DNA from: an uncultured bacterium
Lineage (GTDB): Bacteria; Bacteroidota; Ignavibacteria; Kapaibacteriales; UBA4661
DNA length: 29,946 nt
NCBI GenBank assembly: GCA_937899715.1
Contig: CALCNX010000017.1
Coordinates: forward strand, 1 to 29,946
Direction: 5' to 3'
The number at the start of each line of letters is the position of its first letter. Within the stretch, counting starts at the first letter, position 1. Position numbers and translations under genes: made by a program. The notes beneath the pieces were generated by a model. The model did not search any database. It was given only the letters and a program-made list of their open reading frames with translations, and was not told where the DNA came from. Shown in pieces: positions 8,702-16,319 of this stretch.

Positions 8702-9061
8702 TTATTCCTGAATGATAATGGAACAAAATGTTTTTGCTTTTTTCAACTGTTCTGCCGCCTTGCCTTTTCCGACACCGCCTTTGTAGTCGGCATTGTTCCG
8801 CACGTCTTGTAGTTGCTGTAATGATTGCTTAATGTGCGCCGGAAAGATTTTGCGCCGATTGATAAGTTCACCGTTAAACATAGCCTGCACAACCTTATGG
8901 TCAATGTTCGGCGTAAAACCATTGCTTGAGAGTACCGCTAATGCTGCATGAAACGCCGCATAATACGCACGATTCGCACTGGCGTTGTAAAGGTCGAGTT
9001 CAAAGAGACGTTCTGCGGCAAGCAGATTCTCTTTTGCTCGTGGAAGAAACAGATCTTTCAT
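8702..9061 (-). CDS. HEPN domain protein (UPF0332-like)
   Basis: The 119-residue all-helical protein matches the HEPN pattern: ASANRAYYAAFHAALAVL at 27-44, a His-containing helix (DHKVVQAMF) and RNNADY at 88-93, where many HEPN proteins carry R-x4-H or R-x-x-A-D-Y. This protein has the ADY variant (Arg88, Asp92, Tyr93), typical of the UPF0332 group rather than the clear RNase-type RxxxxH. HEPN proteins usually act in toxin-antitoxin or defence modules with a nucleotidyltransferase; here the downstream partner is a small unrecognised protein. I chose ATG 9061; an earlier TTG at 9097 is in frame but overlaps the probable promoter (9094-9124). The pair sits between a sensor kinase and its regulator on the opposite strand. 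Confidence 0.85.
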   Translation of the reverse strand: MKDLFLPRAKENLLAAERLFELDLYNASANRAYYAAFHAALAVLSSNGFTPNIDHKVVQAMFNGELINRRKIFPAHIKQSLQQLQDVRNNADYKGGVGKGKAAEQLKKAKTFCSIIIQE

Positions 9062-9093
9062 TAGAAACGGTTGTAATGGAGTACAAGTTTTCT

Positions 9094-9124
9094 TCAATAT
9101 ACGAAACAGCGGTGGTCATCACAA
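9094..9124 (-). promoter_or_regulatory. Candidate Bacteroidota-type promoter for HEPN pair
   Basis: Read on the minus strand: TTG (9124-9122), 20-nt spacer, TATATTGA (9101-9094). This fits the spacing of the Bacteroidota TTG / TAnnTTTG promoter, though the -7 element deviates by ending TTGA. It lies about 33 bp upstream of ATG 9061. Confidence 0.35.
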
Positions 9125-9170
9125 CATTGCCCTATTCACTCTTGCCATTCGGGTAGTTTCCCCTCCCCAA

Positions 9171-9190
9171 AATGTATGGTTTCATACATT
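9171..9190. promoter_or_regulatory. Perfect 8-4-8 palindrome, candidate operator
   Basis: AATGTATG - GTTT - CATACATT is a perfect inverted repeat whose right arm overlaps the -33 TTG of the regulator promoter. It lies between two divergent transcription units, so bound protein could control either or both. Autoregulation by the NarL-type regulator is a natural hypothesis but unproven. Confidence 0.6.
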
Positions 9191-9219
9191 GTATTATCAT
9201 TTTCAAAGCTGTACTTTTG
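9189..9219 (+). promoter_or_regulatory. Bacteroidota-type promoter of the response regulator
   Basis: TTG at 9189-9191, a 20-nt spacer and a perfect TAnnTTTG element (TACTTTTG, 9212-9219) match the sigma-70-type consensus described for Bacteroidota. Transcription would start near 9225, so the coding start must lie downstream of that. The element also supports the FCB-group assignment. Confidence 0.65.
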
Positions 9220-9274
9220 TTCTTGTCAAACAAAGAGACGAATAATTTTTACCCATCCTTTTCTTGCAACGCTT

Positions 9275-9919
9275 GTGATTACTGTTTCCATCATCGAAGA
9301 TGAACCTGCAATCCGTAGTTCAATGGTTGCTTTACTGAGCAGCACGGAAGACTTGACTTTTCTCCGTGAGTATGGTAGTGCAGAAGACGCATTGCAAGAT
9401 TTACCGACGAACAAGCCAACTGTGATAATGGTAGATATTGGATTGCCGGAGATGTCGGGTATTGAGTGCGCAGCGCATATTCACGCGCTGTATCCCGATG
9501 TGCAGATAATGATGAGTACTATTTTGGATGACGACGACAACATTATGAATGCTCTCAAAGCCGGAGCAAGCGGATACATTTTGAAATCTTCTTCCCGTCC
9601 GAGTAAAATTTTGGAGTCTATTCACGACCTTGCTTTAGGCGGTTCGGCGATGTCTCCGGAGATAGCCCGCAAAGTCATCACCACCTTTCGGCAACCTGCC
9701 ACGAGTACAGCCACCATGCCTGCACTCACACCGCGCGAACGCGAAGTGCTGGAATGTCTGGCAAAAGGACTACAATATGCCGAAATCGCGGGCAAGCTCT
9801 TTATCAGTATCGGCACGGTACAACGCCACCTTCACAGCATCTATGAAAAACTGCACGTTCGGACGCGGCAGGAAGCAATGATGGTGTTTTGGGGGAAGGA
9901 AGTGGAGCGGAAGGGATGA
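9275..9919 (+). CDS. NarL/FixJ-family response regulator
   Basis: An N-terminal receiver domain carries the acidic pocket (IIEDEP), phosphoacceptor Asp54 in MVDIGLPEMSG, the switch Thr/Ser (MMSTI) and Lys104 in GYILKSS. A C-terminal LuxR-type helix-turn-helix spans about 150-203 (LTPREREVLECLAKG, AEIAGKLFISIGTVQRHLHS). All catalytic residues are intact, so it should be phosphorylated and bind DNA, most likely downstream of the TPR kinase at 6288. The frame is open from 9176, but the promoter is at 9189-9219 and homology starts at VITVSIIEDE, so GTG 9275 (214 aa) is the best start; no strong Shine-Dalgarno precedes it, and another start between 9225 and 9275 is possible. Confidence 0.9.
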   Translation: MITVSIIEDEPAIRSSMVALLSSTEDLTFLREYGSAEDALQDLPTNKPTVIMVDIGLPEMSGIECAAHIHALYPDVQIMMSTILDDDDNIMNALKAGASGYILKSSSRPSKILESIHDLALGGSAMSPEIARKVITTFRQPATSTATMPALTPREREVLECLAKGLQYAEIAGKLFISIGTVQRHLHSIYEKLHVRTRQEAMMVFWGKEVERKG

Positions 9920-9948
9920 ATACTGCGAATTAAAACGGACTTTATTCA

Positions 9949-9982
9949 CCGTCAAAATCAATATTGACGGAATTACTTTTTT
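9949..9982 (+). terminator. Intrinsic terminator after response regulator
   Basis: A 7-bp stem CCGTCAA / TTGACGG with an 8-nt loop is followed within seven bases by a run of six T. It lies 30 bp past the regulator stop and ends that transcript before the next small gene. Confidence 0.65.
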
Positions 9983-10003
9983 CACACGTTTTTGGCGTTT
10001 CTG

Positions 10004-10273
10004 ATGAATATACAAGCCATATTCAGGGTGAAAATCAGCACACTCATTTTACCTGTACTCACAACGTTTTTAGTTTGCGGCTCAAACATCAATGCTCAAA
10101 CAAAAATCCGAGAAGGTGATAACGATATTGACAATAGAGTTCTTTACACCATTGATGGGAACAAGATCCGTCAGGGCAGTGGTGATAATGACATTGACAA
10201 TAAAGTTTTCTACACCATTGATGGCGGTCTTTCTATCAAGAATATAGCCATTTTACTGGCTTTGGTGCTGTAA
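10004..10273 (+). CDS. Small secreted protein with beta-flower-like repeats
   Basis: An 89-residue protein. ATG 10004 gives a clean signal peptide (hydrophobic TLILPVLTTFLVCGS, cleavage near NINAQ). The mature part holds two near-identical units, GDNDIDNRVLYTIDGNKIRQ and GDNDIDNKVFYTIDGG. The 'YTIDGNKIR' pattern resembles the short beta units of beta-flower proteins in Bacteroidota. The C-terminus is hydrophobic (SIKNIAILLALVL), suggesting a membrane anchor or truncation after only two units. Two units are too few to close a 4- or 5-fold flower, so it may oligomerise or be a remnant. Exported by the Sec route (inferred). Function unknown. Confidence 0.7.
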   Translation: MNIQAIFRVKISTLILPVLTTFLVCGSNINAQTKIREGDNDIDNRVLYTIDGNKIRQGSGDNDIDNKVFYTIDGGLSIKNIAILLALVL

Positions 10274-10310
10274 ACTCAAATCATCTACTCATACAGTATT
10301 CACACTTTTT

Positions 10311-10318
10311 TACTTTTG
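10311..10318 (+). promoter_or_regulatory. Possible -7 element (TACTTTTG)
   Basis: A perfect TAnnTTTG lies 12 bp upstream of ATG 10331, identical to the response-regulator -7 element. No TTG is found at the expected -33 distance, and the implied leader would be only a few bases, so the call is weak. Confidence 0.3.
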
Positions 10319-10330
10319 CAAACCTAGTTT

Positions 10331-11056
10331 ATGGCTAAAGTATTATTGTTAATTGTCGTGGTCCTTCTATGGAACACGAATCCAAAAGCTTCGGTTCATT
10401 ATGAATCACTCAGGTCAACTTTGCGCGAGGTTGCAAATGAAGCGGTTCCACTTTTTGGAGGACTTTTTGTGGGAGCAATAAGTGATGACTTGATAGAGCA
10501 ATATGTTTCGTATCACGACTGGCTGCTTTTTTCGTACACAACTATCAAAATTGATGAAAATAATCACCCAATGACGACCTTAGGGCTTGCCAACCTAATT
10601 GTTTTTTCAGTCAAAGCGGAGGATGTAAAAAGAATCCTCACCGGTGAACAATCAACACCATCCAAAACTGAGCCTTTTGATAAAACGAAGATAACACAAG
10701 CATTAACAGGGAAAACAAGTAAACGTTGGATTCTTAAACAACTAACGGTAAACGGTGAAGAGCAAAACATTAATGATAATTGGTGGGCTAAGGGCAATGT
10801 TACTTTAAGCAATGATGGAAAAGGATATTTTTCTTTCCCTAACGAGGATATTTTCAATCAACACCTCATTGAAAAGTTCACTTGGTCTGTTGGTGAGTCG
10901 AGTACCATTAATATAGAATCTGTCGCTGGAAACTTAAAAGTCGAACTTAAATCTCTGTCCACTAAACATTGCACTATTGAATGTACTGCCCGATGGCATG
11001 GTGAAAAGTATTCTTGTACTGCAGTCGCAGTTAAAGACGAAACGTTTGAGCCATAA
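10331..11056 (+). CDS. Membrane-anchored lipocalin-like protein (short paralog)
   Basis: A 241-residue protein with an N-terminal transmembrane helix (AKVLLLIVVVLLW) followed directly by a domain that aligns along its whole length with the C-terminal part of the GYF protein at 14874: NPKASVHYESL vs NPTASQHYSEL, VSYHDWLLFSYTTIKI vs VDYYSWFTFSFTRIKI, NINDNWW vs DINDNWW, GNLKVELKSLS vs GNLKITMESLS. The last ~110 residues (RWILKQLTVNGEE ... FTWSV ... IECTARWHGEKYSC) look like a lipocalin-like beta domain. This copy lacks the GYF domain and the proline-rich linker. It is not obviously broken: start, anchor and stop are all sound. Function unknown; perhaps binds a small hydrophobic ligand at the membrane (inferred). 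Confidence 0.75.
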   Translation: MAKVLLLIVVVLLWNTNPKASVHYESLRSTLREVANEAVPLFGGLFVGAISDDLIEQYVSYHDWLLFSYTTIKIDENNHPMTTLGLANLIVFSVKAEDVKRILTGEQSTPSKTEPFDKTKITQALTGKTSKRWILKQLTVNGEEQNINDNWWAKGNVTLSNDGKGYFSFPNEDIFNQHLIEKFTWSVGESSTINIESVAGNLKVELKSLSTKHCTIECTARWHGEKYSCTAVAVKDETFEP

Positions 11057-11185
11057 AGTAGAGAGTAGATTATTTGTCAGTTTGCAAGGGTATTCTCTTC
11101 TATTTTGGTAGTGTAATTCTTTCTGACGTTGGCTCTCTGCCTTGTTGGAATCTGTTTTGTCGTCATCGCTTAGGCTACCAATTAT

Positions 11186-11659
11186 ATGACTACTTCGTCG
11201 CTCAATACGGTTCCGGCAAACACAGATTTTTACAGTCAGCGCGTTATGCTCGTTTCTGATTCCATCGAGGTGGGGCAAGCCTTAGAGCAATTTGTTTTTA
11301 GTGGTCTTGCAATGCGTGTGGTGGCGCGTATGCAGACGTTTGACAACATCGTAGATGCCGCACATCGCTTTTCGCCGGACGTGATGGTCGCATACTTTAC
11401 CGACATTGACGCGCAGCGTGTAGAGCGCATACGCCTTGTTGTTCAGGCACTGCCAAGCCTCAATGTTCTGGTTATCGCCAACACTGTTGCTATGTCTATT
11501 GTACGAGAGGTTTTTTCTGCGGGTGCGAAAGGCTATTTGCTTGATATGCCTTCACGAGAAGAACTTTTGGATGCTCTAACACGAATGGCTGACCAACGGC
11601 AGGTGCTGGATGCGGAATTGCGAAAGACGGCGGAAGGGAGACGGTTTATACTATTGTGA
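11186..11659 (+). CDS. Pseudo-receiver domain protein lacking the phosphorylation site
   Basis: A stand-alone 157-residue protein with the secondary-structure order of a NarL-type receiver domain: VMLVSDS, the PDVMVAY strand, NVLVIANT and AGAKGYLLDMPSREELLDAL. The phosphoacceptor position is Tyr70 rather than Asp, the conserved Lys is Asp120, and the N-terminal acidic pair is reduced to one Asp. It therefore cannot be phosphorylated in the standard way. No DNA-binding domain follows; the C-terminus ends shortly after the last receiver helix. Either a phosphorylation-independent regulator or partner of the nearby two-component system, or a decaying copy of a NarL regulator. Codon use and frame look intact. 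Confidence 0.75.
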   Translation: MTTSSLNTVPANTDFYSQRVMLVSDSIEVGQALEQFVFSGLAMRVVARMQTFDNIVDAAHRFSPDVMVAYFTDIDAQRVERIRLVVQALPSLNVLVIANTVAMSIVREVFSAGAKGYLLDMPSREELLDALTRMADQRQVLDAELRKTAEGRRFILL

Positions 11660-11771
11660 AATAATCAACAAATTTTTGTCAACTCGTTGCAATGCAATAT
11701 CATACAGAAGGCGAGGTAGAATATTGTTTGCTAATAAATTACGCCATTTTTACACTTATAATACAAATACT

Positions 11772-12800
11772 ATGCGCTTGAGGACTTATCTATTATTGAT
11801 TAATACACTTTTGCCATTCATTGTGTTTTTTGCCTTTGCACAAGATGACCGTGAAGAGTTTGACAGAATTAAACTGAAAAGCTGTAATACCCCTCAGTGC
11901 GTGGCTGATCTTATTAACAAACAACTCATACAGAATGAAAAAGTATTGCGCGATGCCGGACGTAAACTACAAAAGATGACACTCGGTCAAGAATATGATG
12001 ATGCAAAATACGAATCAGAGAAAAAACAAGTAACGGCTGCAATGCTTGATTATTTGCGGGTCAGTTGTGTAGTAGAATTAAGAAACCAAATCGCAGAACT
12101 TCGTTCAGATAGTAAAAAAGAAATTGACCCTTCAATAAGAGCGAGTTATGCAGAAAATCGTAAGAAATCAATACTCTTGGGCATCAGTCCTGACAAGATG
12201 CTTGGAACACTAAAGCCAAGCATACTCCAAGAGCCTACAATAGAAAAAATTCAGAAAGAGTATAAATCTGTTATAGAGGACGAAATCAAGAAATTTGCTC
12301 GTGACATTACAATCGGAATGCTCAAATTCAGGATTGTTCAATTGAACAATACAATGACCGAAAAAGATAGAGAAACAGCACAATCTATCCTTGACCGAGA
12401 AATCGCGCTAAGAAAAGTTACTGAACAACAGGGCATTGATTTTGATAAAGTAGCGAATCTCGTAGCACAAGAACAGGCTAAAACTGCCGAAGTGAAGAGC
12501 CTCAAGAAACAAATTGCAGCTTTGGAAGCCGCAGGTATGGCTCGACTAATCAAAGATGCTCAACGTCAAGCAAATATGAAGCCCGGAGATATTGTTGCCG
12601 TAATTATTCAAGACAATCCCCGAATTTACAAGGGCGGCTATGCCGGGTCAATAAAATGTCGTGTATTGGAAAAAGCAGGTTCGCAAGTACGATTAGAAGT
12701 AATTCAAAGCTCAGTCAGTGGTGAATATCGAGGGCAGTATTGGTGGTCAGGCAAAAAAGTCTGGGACGATAAAGGTGCATGGACAGTTATTGATGAGTAA
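11772..12800 (+). CDS. Secreted coiled-coil hypothetical protein
   Basis: A 342-residue protein. ATG 11772 gives a signal peptide (LLLINTLLPFIVFFAFAQ, then DDREE). The mature region is rich in Lys, Glu and Gln and strongly helical (residues ~30-260, with heptad-like runs such as VAQEQAKTAEVKSLKKQIAA). It ends in a compact C-terminal part starting MKPGDIVAVIIQ and including GKKVWDDKGAWTVID, which looks like a small beta domain. A short motif CNTPQCVADLI near the N-terminus carries two cysteines that could form a disulphide. No family recognised. The longer open frame from 11610 overlaps the previous gene and lacks a signal peptide there, so the internal start is preferred. Confidence 0.75.
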   Translation: MRLRTYLLLINTLLPFIVFFAFAQDDREEFDRIKLKSCNTPQCVADLINKQLIQNEKVLRDAGRKLQKMTLGQEYDDAKYESEKKQVTAAMLDYLRVSCVVELRNQIAELRSDSKKEIDPSIRASYAENRKKSILLGISPDKMLGTLKPSILQEPTIEKIQKEYKSVIEDEIKKFARDITIGMLKFRIVQLNNTMTEKDRETAQSILDREIALRKVTEQQGIDFDKVANLVAQEQAKTAEVKSLKKQIAALEAAGMARLIKDAQRQANMKPGDIVAVIIQDNPRIYKGGYAGSIKCRVLEKAGSQVRLEVIQSSVSGEYRGQYWWSGKKVWDDKGAWTVIDE

Positions 12801-12882
12801 CCGTCTATGTTGTCTTACATTCACTGTCTCCAGCGCTTATATTAAAGATAACAATTTTACTTCACTGTTTTAGGAAATAGTC

Positions 12883-14475
12883 ATGCAATACCTAAAAAAA
12901 AATCTCTGTTTATTTTTCTTCCTAGTTCTCACTTCCGCGCACAGTTTTGCACAACCCTTAAACTCATCTTCAGGGATATTTGATAAAGCCATGCAAGATT
13001 ATAGAGTTGGCAATTACTCCTCTGCAATAGATGCCTTTGTGAATGTGACTAATCGCGGAAAAAATGCAGATGCTACTTTTTATCTAGGCTTATCACAGTA
13101 TGAATATGCCTTGCAAAATAAGTTCAACAATAATTATACAAGCACGTTAAAAATTTTTGGAGCAGCAATCACAAACTTGGAAGCAGCTGTTGAATGGACT
13201 GAAAAGGATTCCACTCGCCAGCATTGGCGAGATTCGTTATTTGATAAATGTTTTAGTATTGCAACGATGTGTGCAAATACTCGAGACAAAAAAACCAAAA
13301 CGTATTTCGGTTTCGGGGATGCCGCAGATTTCTTTGGACGAGCTGCTAGATCTGGAAAGCGGTCAAAACCACTATCATCCGACTACAGTGTTGAGGATGC
13401 CTTTATCTTGAGTCATGCTTATGCAGGTCTATCTTCTGCTGGGCCAGCAATCGCATTTGAAAGAGCTATGACGCAAATTGTTCAGAAATATGGAGACATT
13501 ACAAAAATTCCAAGAAAATCTGATGAATCACTATTTGATTCAGAGAACGCTGGCTATAGCTTGGAATCACTATGTGAAGGAACAAAACAGAATATTACTA
13601 GGTACACCGGGGCGATTGATAGATTTTCTAAAATATTGGTATTACAACCGAATAATTATAATGCTATGTCTGCCCGTGCAAGAGCAAGGTATGGATTATG
13701 GTTTTCTCAGATATTCCTTATTTCCTTTGAATCTGCTCTTCGTAAGGGAATGACGCTTGGGGCTGCAGACAATAATCTTTTGACCCTAGCCTTGAATGAC
13801 TATAATAGTGTCATCGCAGCAAGCGGTGATACTGTAAGCAGCACAGATTTGTTTGGTCGGGCAAAGGTAAAAAGAGCACTAAACAACCATCAAGGCGCTA
13901 TTGACGACCTTAATCGGATAGCTACTTTCAAAGGTGTAGGGGGATCTTCTTTGGATTTCGATTTGCTCGCTCCCTATAAGGGGTTAAATGGTTTTAGTTT
14001 TCAAGATGTCTATGATAATTTGTATTCTTGCTTGAACGCAACGAAAGAGACTGCGAAAGCGGAATTTATGCTTAAAGCATACCTTTGTTTTAACGGAAAA
14101 AAAGGTAATCAGCAGCAAACGATAGAACTTGGTGAAGCTTTCTTAGAAAAATTTCCCGATCATACATTATTATATGGAGAGATTGGGGTTGCATATTTTG
14201 AATTAAACAAGTATGCAGAAGCCGAATATTATTTCCTACAGGTAATTAAAAGGGGCAGTGCGGACGATGTTCACCGTTCGTGGAATAATCTTGGAGTTGC
14301 ATACCTACGCCAATCCAAATTGGAGAAGGCACTAGAGGCATTTAACACTTCTTTAGCTTTCAATCCTAATTATCCTAACACTTATGGTGCATTATCGGAA
14401 GTATATCAAAAAATGGGCAATAAAGAAAAAGCGCAAGAATTTTTACAAAAAAAAGAGCGACTTGATAACCAATAA
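12883..14475 (+). CDS. Secreted tetratricopeptide-repeat protein
   Basis: A 530-residue protein with a signal peptide (LCLFFFLVLTSAHSFAQ) and a good Shine-Dalgarno (AGGAAA, 12872-12877) six bases before ATG 12883. TPR-like helices occur at the N-terminus (AMQDYRVGNYSSAIDAFVNV), in the middle (ALNDYNSVIAASGD, ALNNHQGAIDDLNRI) and most clearly as a run of three at the C-terminus (GEIGVAYFELNKYAEAEYYF, WNNLGVAYLRQSKLEKALEA, YGALSEVYQKMGNKEKAQEF). No enzymatic domain is visible. Such periplasmic TPR proteins usually scaffold envelope protein complexes; the partner is unknown. Confidence 0.85.
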   Translation: MQYLKKNLCLFFFLVLTSAHSFAQPLNSSSGIFDKAMQDYRVGNYSSAIDAFVNVTNRGKNADATFYLGLSQYEYALQNKFNNNYTSTLKIFGAAITNLEAAVEWTEKDSTRQHWRDSLFDKCFSIATMCANTRDKKTKTYFGFGDAADFFGRAARSGKRSKPLSSDYSVEDAFILSHAYAGLSSAGPAIAFERAMTQIVQKYGDITKIPRKSDESLFDSENAGYSLESLCEGTKQNITRYTGAIDRFSKILVLQPNNYNAMSARARARYGLWFSQIFLISFESALRKGMTLGAADNNLLTLALNDYNSVIAASGDTVSSTDLFGRAKVKRALNNHQGAIDDLNRIATFKGVGGSSLDFDLLAPYKGLNGFSFQDVYDNLYSCLNATKETAKAEFMLKAYLCFNGKKGNQQQTIELGEAFLEKFPDHTLLYGEIGVAYFELNKYAEAEYYFLQVIKRGSADDVHRSWNNLGVAYLRQSKLEKALEAFNTSLAFNPNYPNTYGALSEVYQKMGNKEKAQEFLQKKERLDNQ

Positions 14476-14494
14476 TTGTTAGGCACATTTGTAA

Positions 14495-14622
14495 ACTGAG
14501 AACTTCGGAAATTTTTGAGGGTATAGTGTGTATGACGCTTCAAATCTACATTCTTGGCTTTAGAGCGTTTCCCCAAAGCAAGTATTTAAGCCATTCGTGG
14601 AATTTTTCCGAAGTTCTCAGTA
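14495..14622. repeat. Inverted repeat with 17-bp perfect arms in a 398-bp gene-free spacer
   Basis: ACTGAGAACTTCGGAAA (14495-14511) is exactly repeated inverted at 14606-14622, with a 94-bp interior. The element starts 20 bp past the TPR gene stop. The interior encodes nothing convincing (a 61-codon open frame at 14526-14711 crosses the right arm and has no homology signal). It could be a miniature inverted-repeat element or a long-stem RNA. The remaining spacer to 14873 holds no gene I can support. Confidence 0.6.
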
Positions 14623-14873
14623 TTATGCAAAGAATATGCTGCCCAGTCGAAAAAATCCCCAAAATAATTTCATTGGAAGGCAGAAGAGTACTTGTCAGTA
14701 ACGCTCAGTAATGTTTTAGCCAGCATTGCAAAAAATCTTTAAGTCACACACTACATTTTCACCCTTTACTTGGAGACCATAAAATGCTATTGAGACAAAT
14801 TGCAGATTTCAGCCATTGAGGAGTTTTTGTTTTATCAAATTTTCTTGAATTTAAGCCATTTTCACTCAAACGT

Positions 14874-16070
14874 ATGCAAATCTACATAGCCCAAAATGGT
14901 CAGCAAATCGGTACTTTTACACTAGACGATGTTAATTCAATGCTTGAAGAGGAGTTCATACAAGCAAGTGATTTAGCATGGCATCAAGGATTAGACCAAT
15001 GGCAGCCTCTTGATACACTTAAGGGGATTGTTATTCCAGATCTATCTATTCCTCCACCTTTGCCCACGCAGACTCCGCCGCCTTTACCAAAAACGTCACA
15101 ACCAAGCGGTGTATTTGATTCTGCACCTCCTCCAATGCCTACTGGGTTTACTACTGAACTTCCACAAGCATTGAGCGGACTTAATAGCCAACCTCCTCCA
15201 CTGCCTCATGGATTTACTAATTCATTTCCACAGATGCCAATCACGAGCAACGAAAAGAATGGTAAAACAGAATCTAGTCAAGAAAACTCTAATTCTGTAT
15301 CCAATTCACAAAAGGATGGTATGCTCACAATTGGTGGAATATTTTTGGTGATTTTCGTCGTCGCGATTGTTGTGCCATTTGCTATTGGCAGATTTCTTTG
15401 GAATAACAATCCAACCGCCTCACAGCATTACAGTGAACTCAAGAATGTACTGAAGAATGCCACATATGATGAAGTACCATTTTTTGGAGAAATTCTCACA
15501 GAAAATGGAAGTGATGACGTTATGAAAAAGTATGTTGATTACTATAGCTGGTTTACGTTTTCTTTTACTAGGATAAAAATTGGAAAGGAAGATTATCGTT
15601 TCGCAAGTTTTGGTGTTGCTGGTAAAGTATTTACTGTAGGTAAAGAATCTGCAGAATCGTGGTTATCCCCAAAAAGTAAACAGGAGGATATTAATGGAGA
15701 AAAACAGAATAACGAAAGCAACATTAGAAAGGCATTGGCAGGTGAAGGTGCGAAAGGCAAGATCTGGTCGCTATCCCGCCTTGAGATTGACAATGAGTCC
15801 GTTGATATTAACGATAACTGGTGGTCTCGAGCATCAGTTACTCTGATGCCTGAAGGTAAAGGACGATTTAGATTCCCTTCCTCAAATTATGACCAGAAAC
15901 TCATTGAAGATTTTTCTTGGACAGTTGATGGACGAATTATCTACCTAAAGTCTGATGTGGGAAATTTAAAGATAACAATGGAATCGCTTTCTAATAATGA
16001 ATGTAAGCTTTCATGTAGTGCTCAGTGGAATGGTACAAAATATTCGTGCAAAGCTACACTCACTCCTTGA
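14874..16070 (+). CDS. GYF_2 (DUF4339) protein with proline-rich linker, TM helix and lipocalin-like domain
   Basis: Four parts are visible in 398 residues. Residues 1-50 are a GYF_2/DUF4339 domain (YIAQNGQQIGTFTLDDV, then LAWHQGLDQWQPL). Residues ~60-125 are a proline-rich linker with repeated PPPLP/PPPMP motifs, the kind of ligand GYF domains bind, so self-binding is conceivable. A single transmembrane helix lies at ~149-176 (MLTIGGIFLVIFVVAIVVPF). The rest is a lipocalin-like C-terminal region paralogous to the protein at 10331. With no signal peptide before the GYF domain, the topology is probably GYF domain in the cytoplasm and lipocalin-like domain outside (inferred). Confidence 0.85.
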   Translation: MQIYIAQNGQQIGTFTLDDVNSMLEEEFIQASDLAWHQGLDQWQPLDTLKGIVIPDLSIPPPLPTQTPPPLPKTSQPSGVFDSAPPPMPTGFTTELPQALSGLNSQPPPLPHGFTNSFPQMPITSNEKNGKTESSQENSNSVSNSQKDGMLTIGGIFLVIFVVAIVVPFAIGRFLWNNNPTASQHYSELKNVLKNATYDEVPFFGEILTENGSDDVMKKYVDYYSWFTFSFTRIKIGKEDYRFASFGVAGKVFTVGKESAESWLSPKSKQEDINGEKQNNESNIRKALAGEGAKGKIWSLSRLEIDNESVDINDNWWSRASVTLMPEGKGRFRFPSSNYDQKLIEDFSWTVDGRIIYLKSDVGNLKITMESLSNNECKLSCSAQWNGTKYSCKATLTP

Positions 16071-16203
16071 CGTTTTGTAAAATAACATGGAGACAAAATG
16101 GCTATCCTAAGTGGTTGGGAACTAATGTGGTTCGCGTGATTGCCATTATGCCAGATGTACTGCGAAGTCATTACAATTGATCAGACCTGCAAGAGTAAAA
16201 CAG

Positions 16204-16308
16204 ATGAATTACTATGGATTTGGAGATCTTTTTGACGCTTTGATTCAAGAATACAGCCTTGAAATACTGCGCTCAATACAATGTTCATTTTTCTTCATTC
16301 CATTTTGA
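16204..16308 (+). CDS. Possible 34-residue ORF upstream of metallopeptidase
   Basis: The 249-bp spacer between the GYF gene and the metallopeptidase contains only short frames. This one reads MNYYGFGDLFDALIQEYSLE and ends in a hydrophobic stretch. A second, 13-codon frame at 16098 (MAILSGWELMWFA) has a GGAGA just upstream. Neither has recognisable homology; they may be leader peptides or decayed gene remnants. Confidence 0.15.
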   Translation: MNYYGFGDLFDALIQEYSLEILRSIQCSFFFIPF

Positions 16309-16319
16309 CACAAACACAT

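Noticed and set aside
10331..11056. Short lipocalin-like gene as a truncated pseudogene of the GYF protein
   Set aside because: It has its own ATG, TM helix, intact frame and well-diverged sequence with conserved motifs, so a functional shorter paralog is more likely.
14526..14711. 61-codon plus-strand frame between the TPR and GYF genes
   Set aside because: It runs through one arm of the inverted repeat, has no ribosome-binding site and no recognisable sequence.
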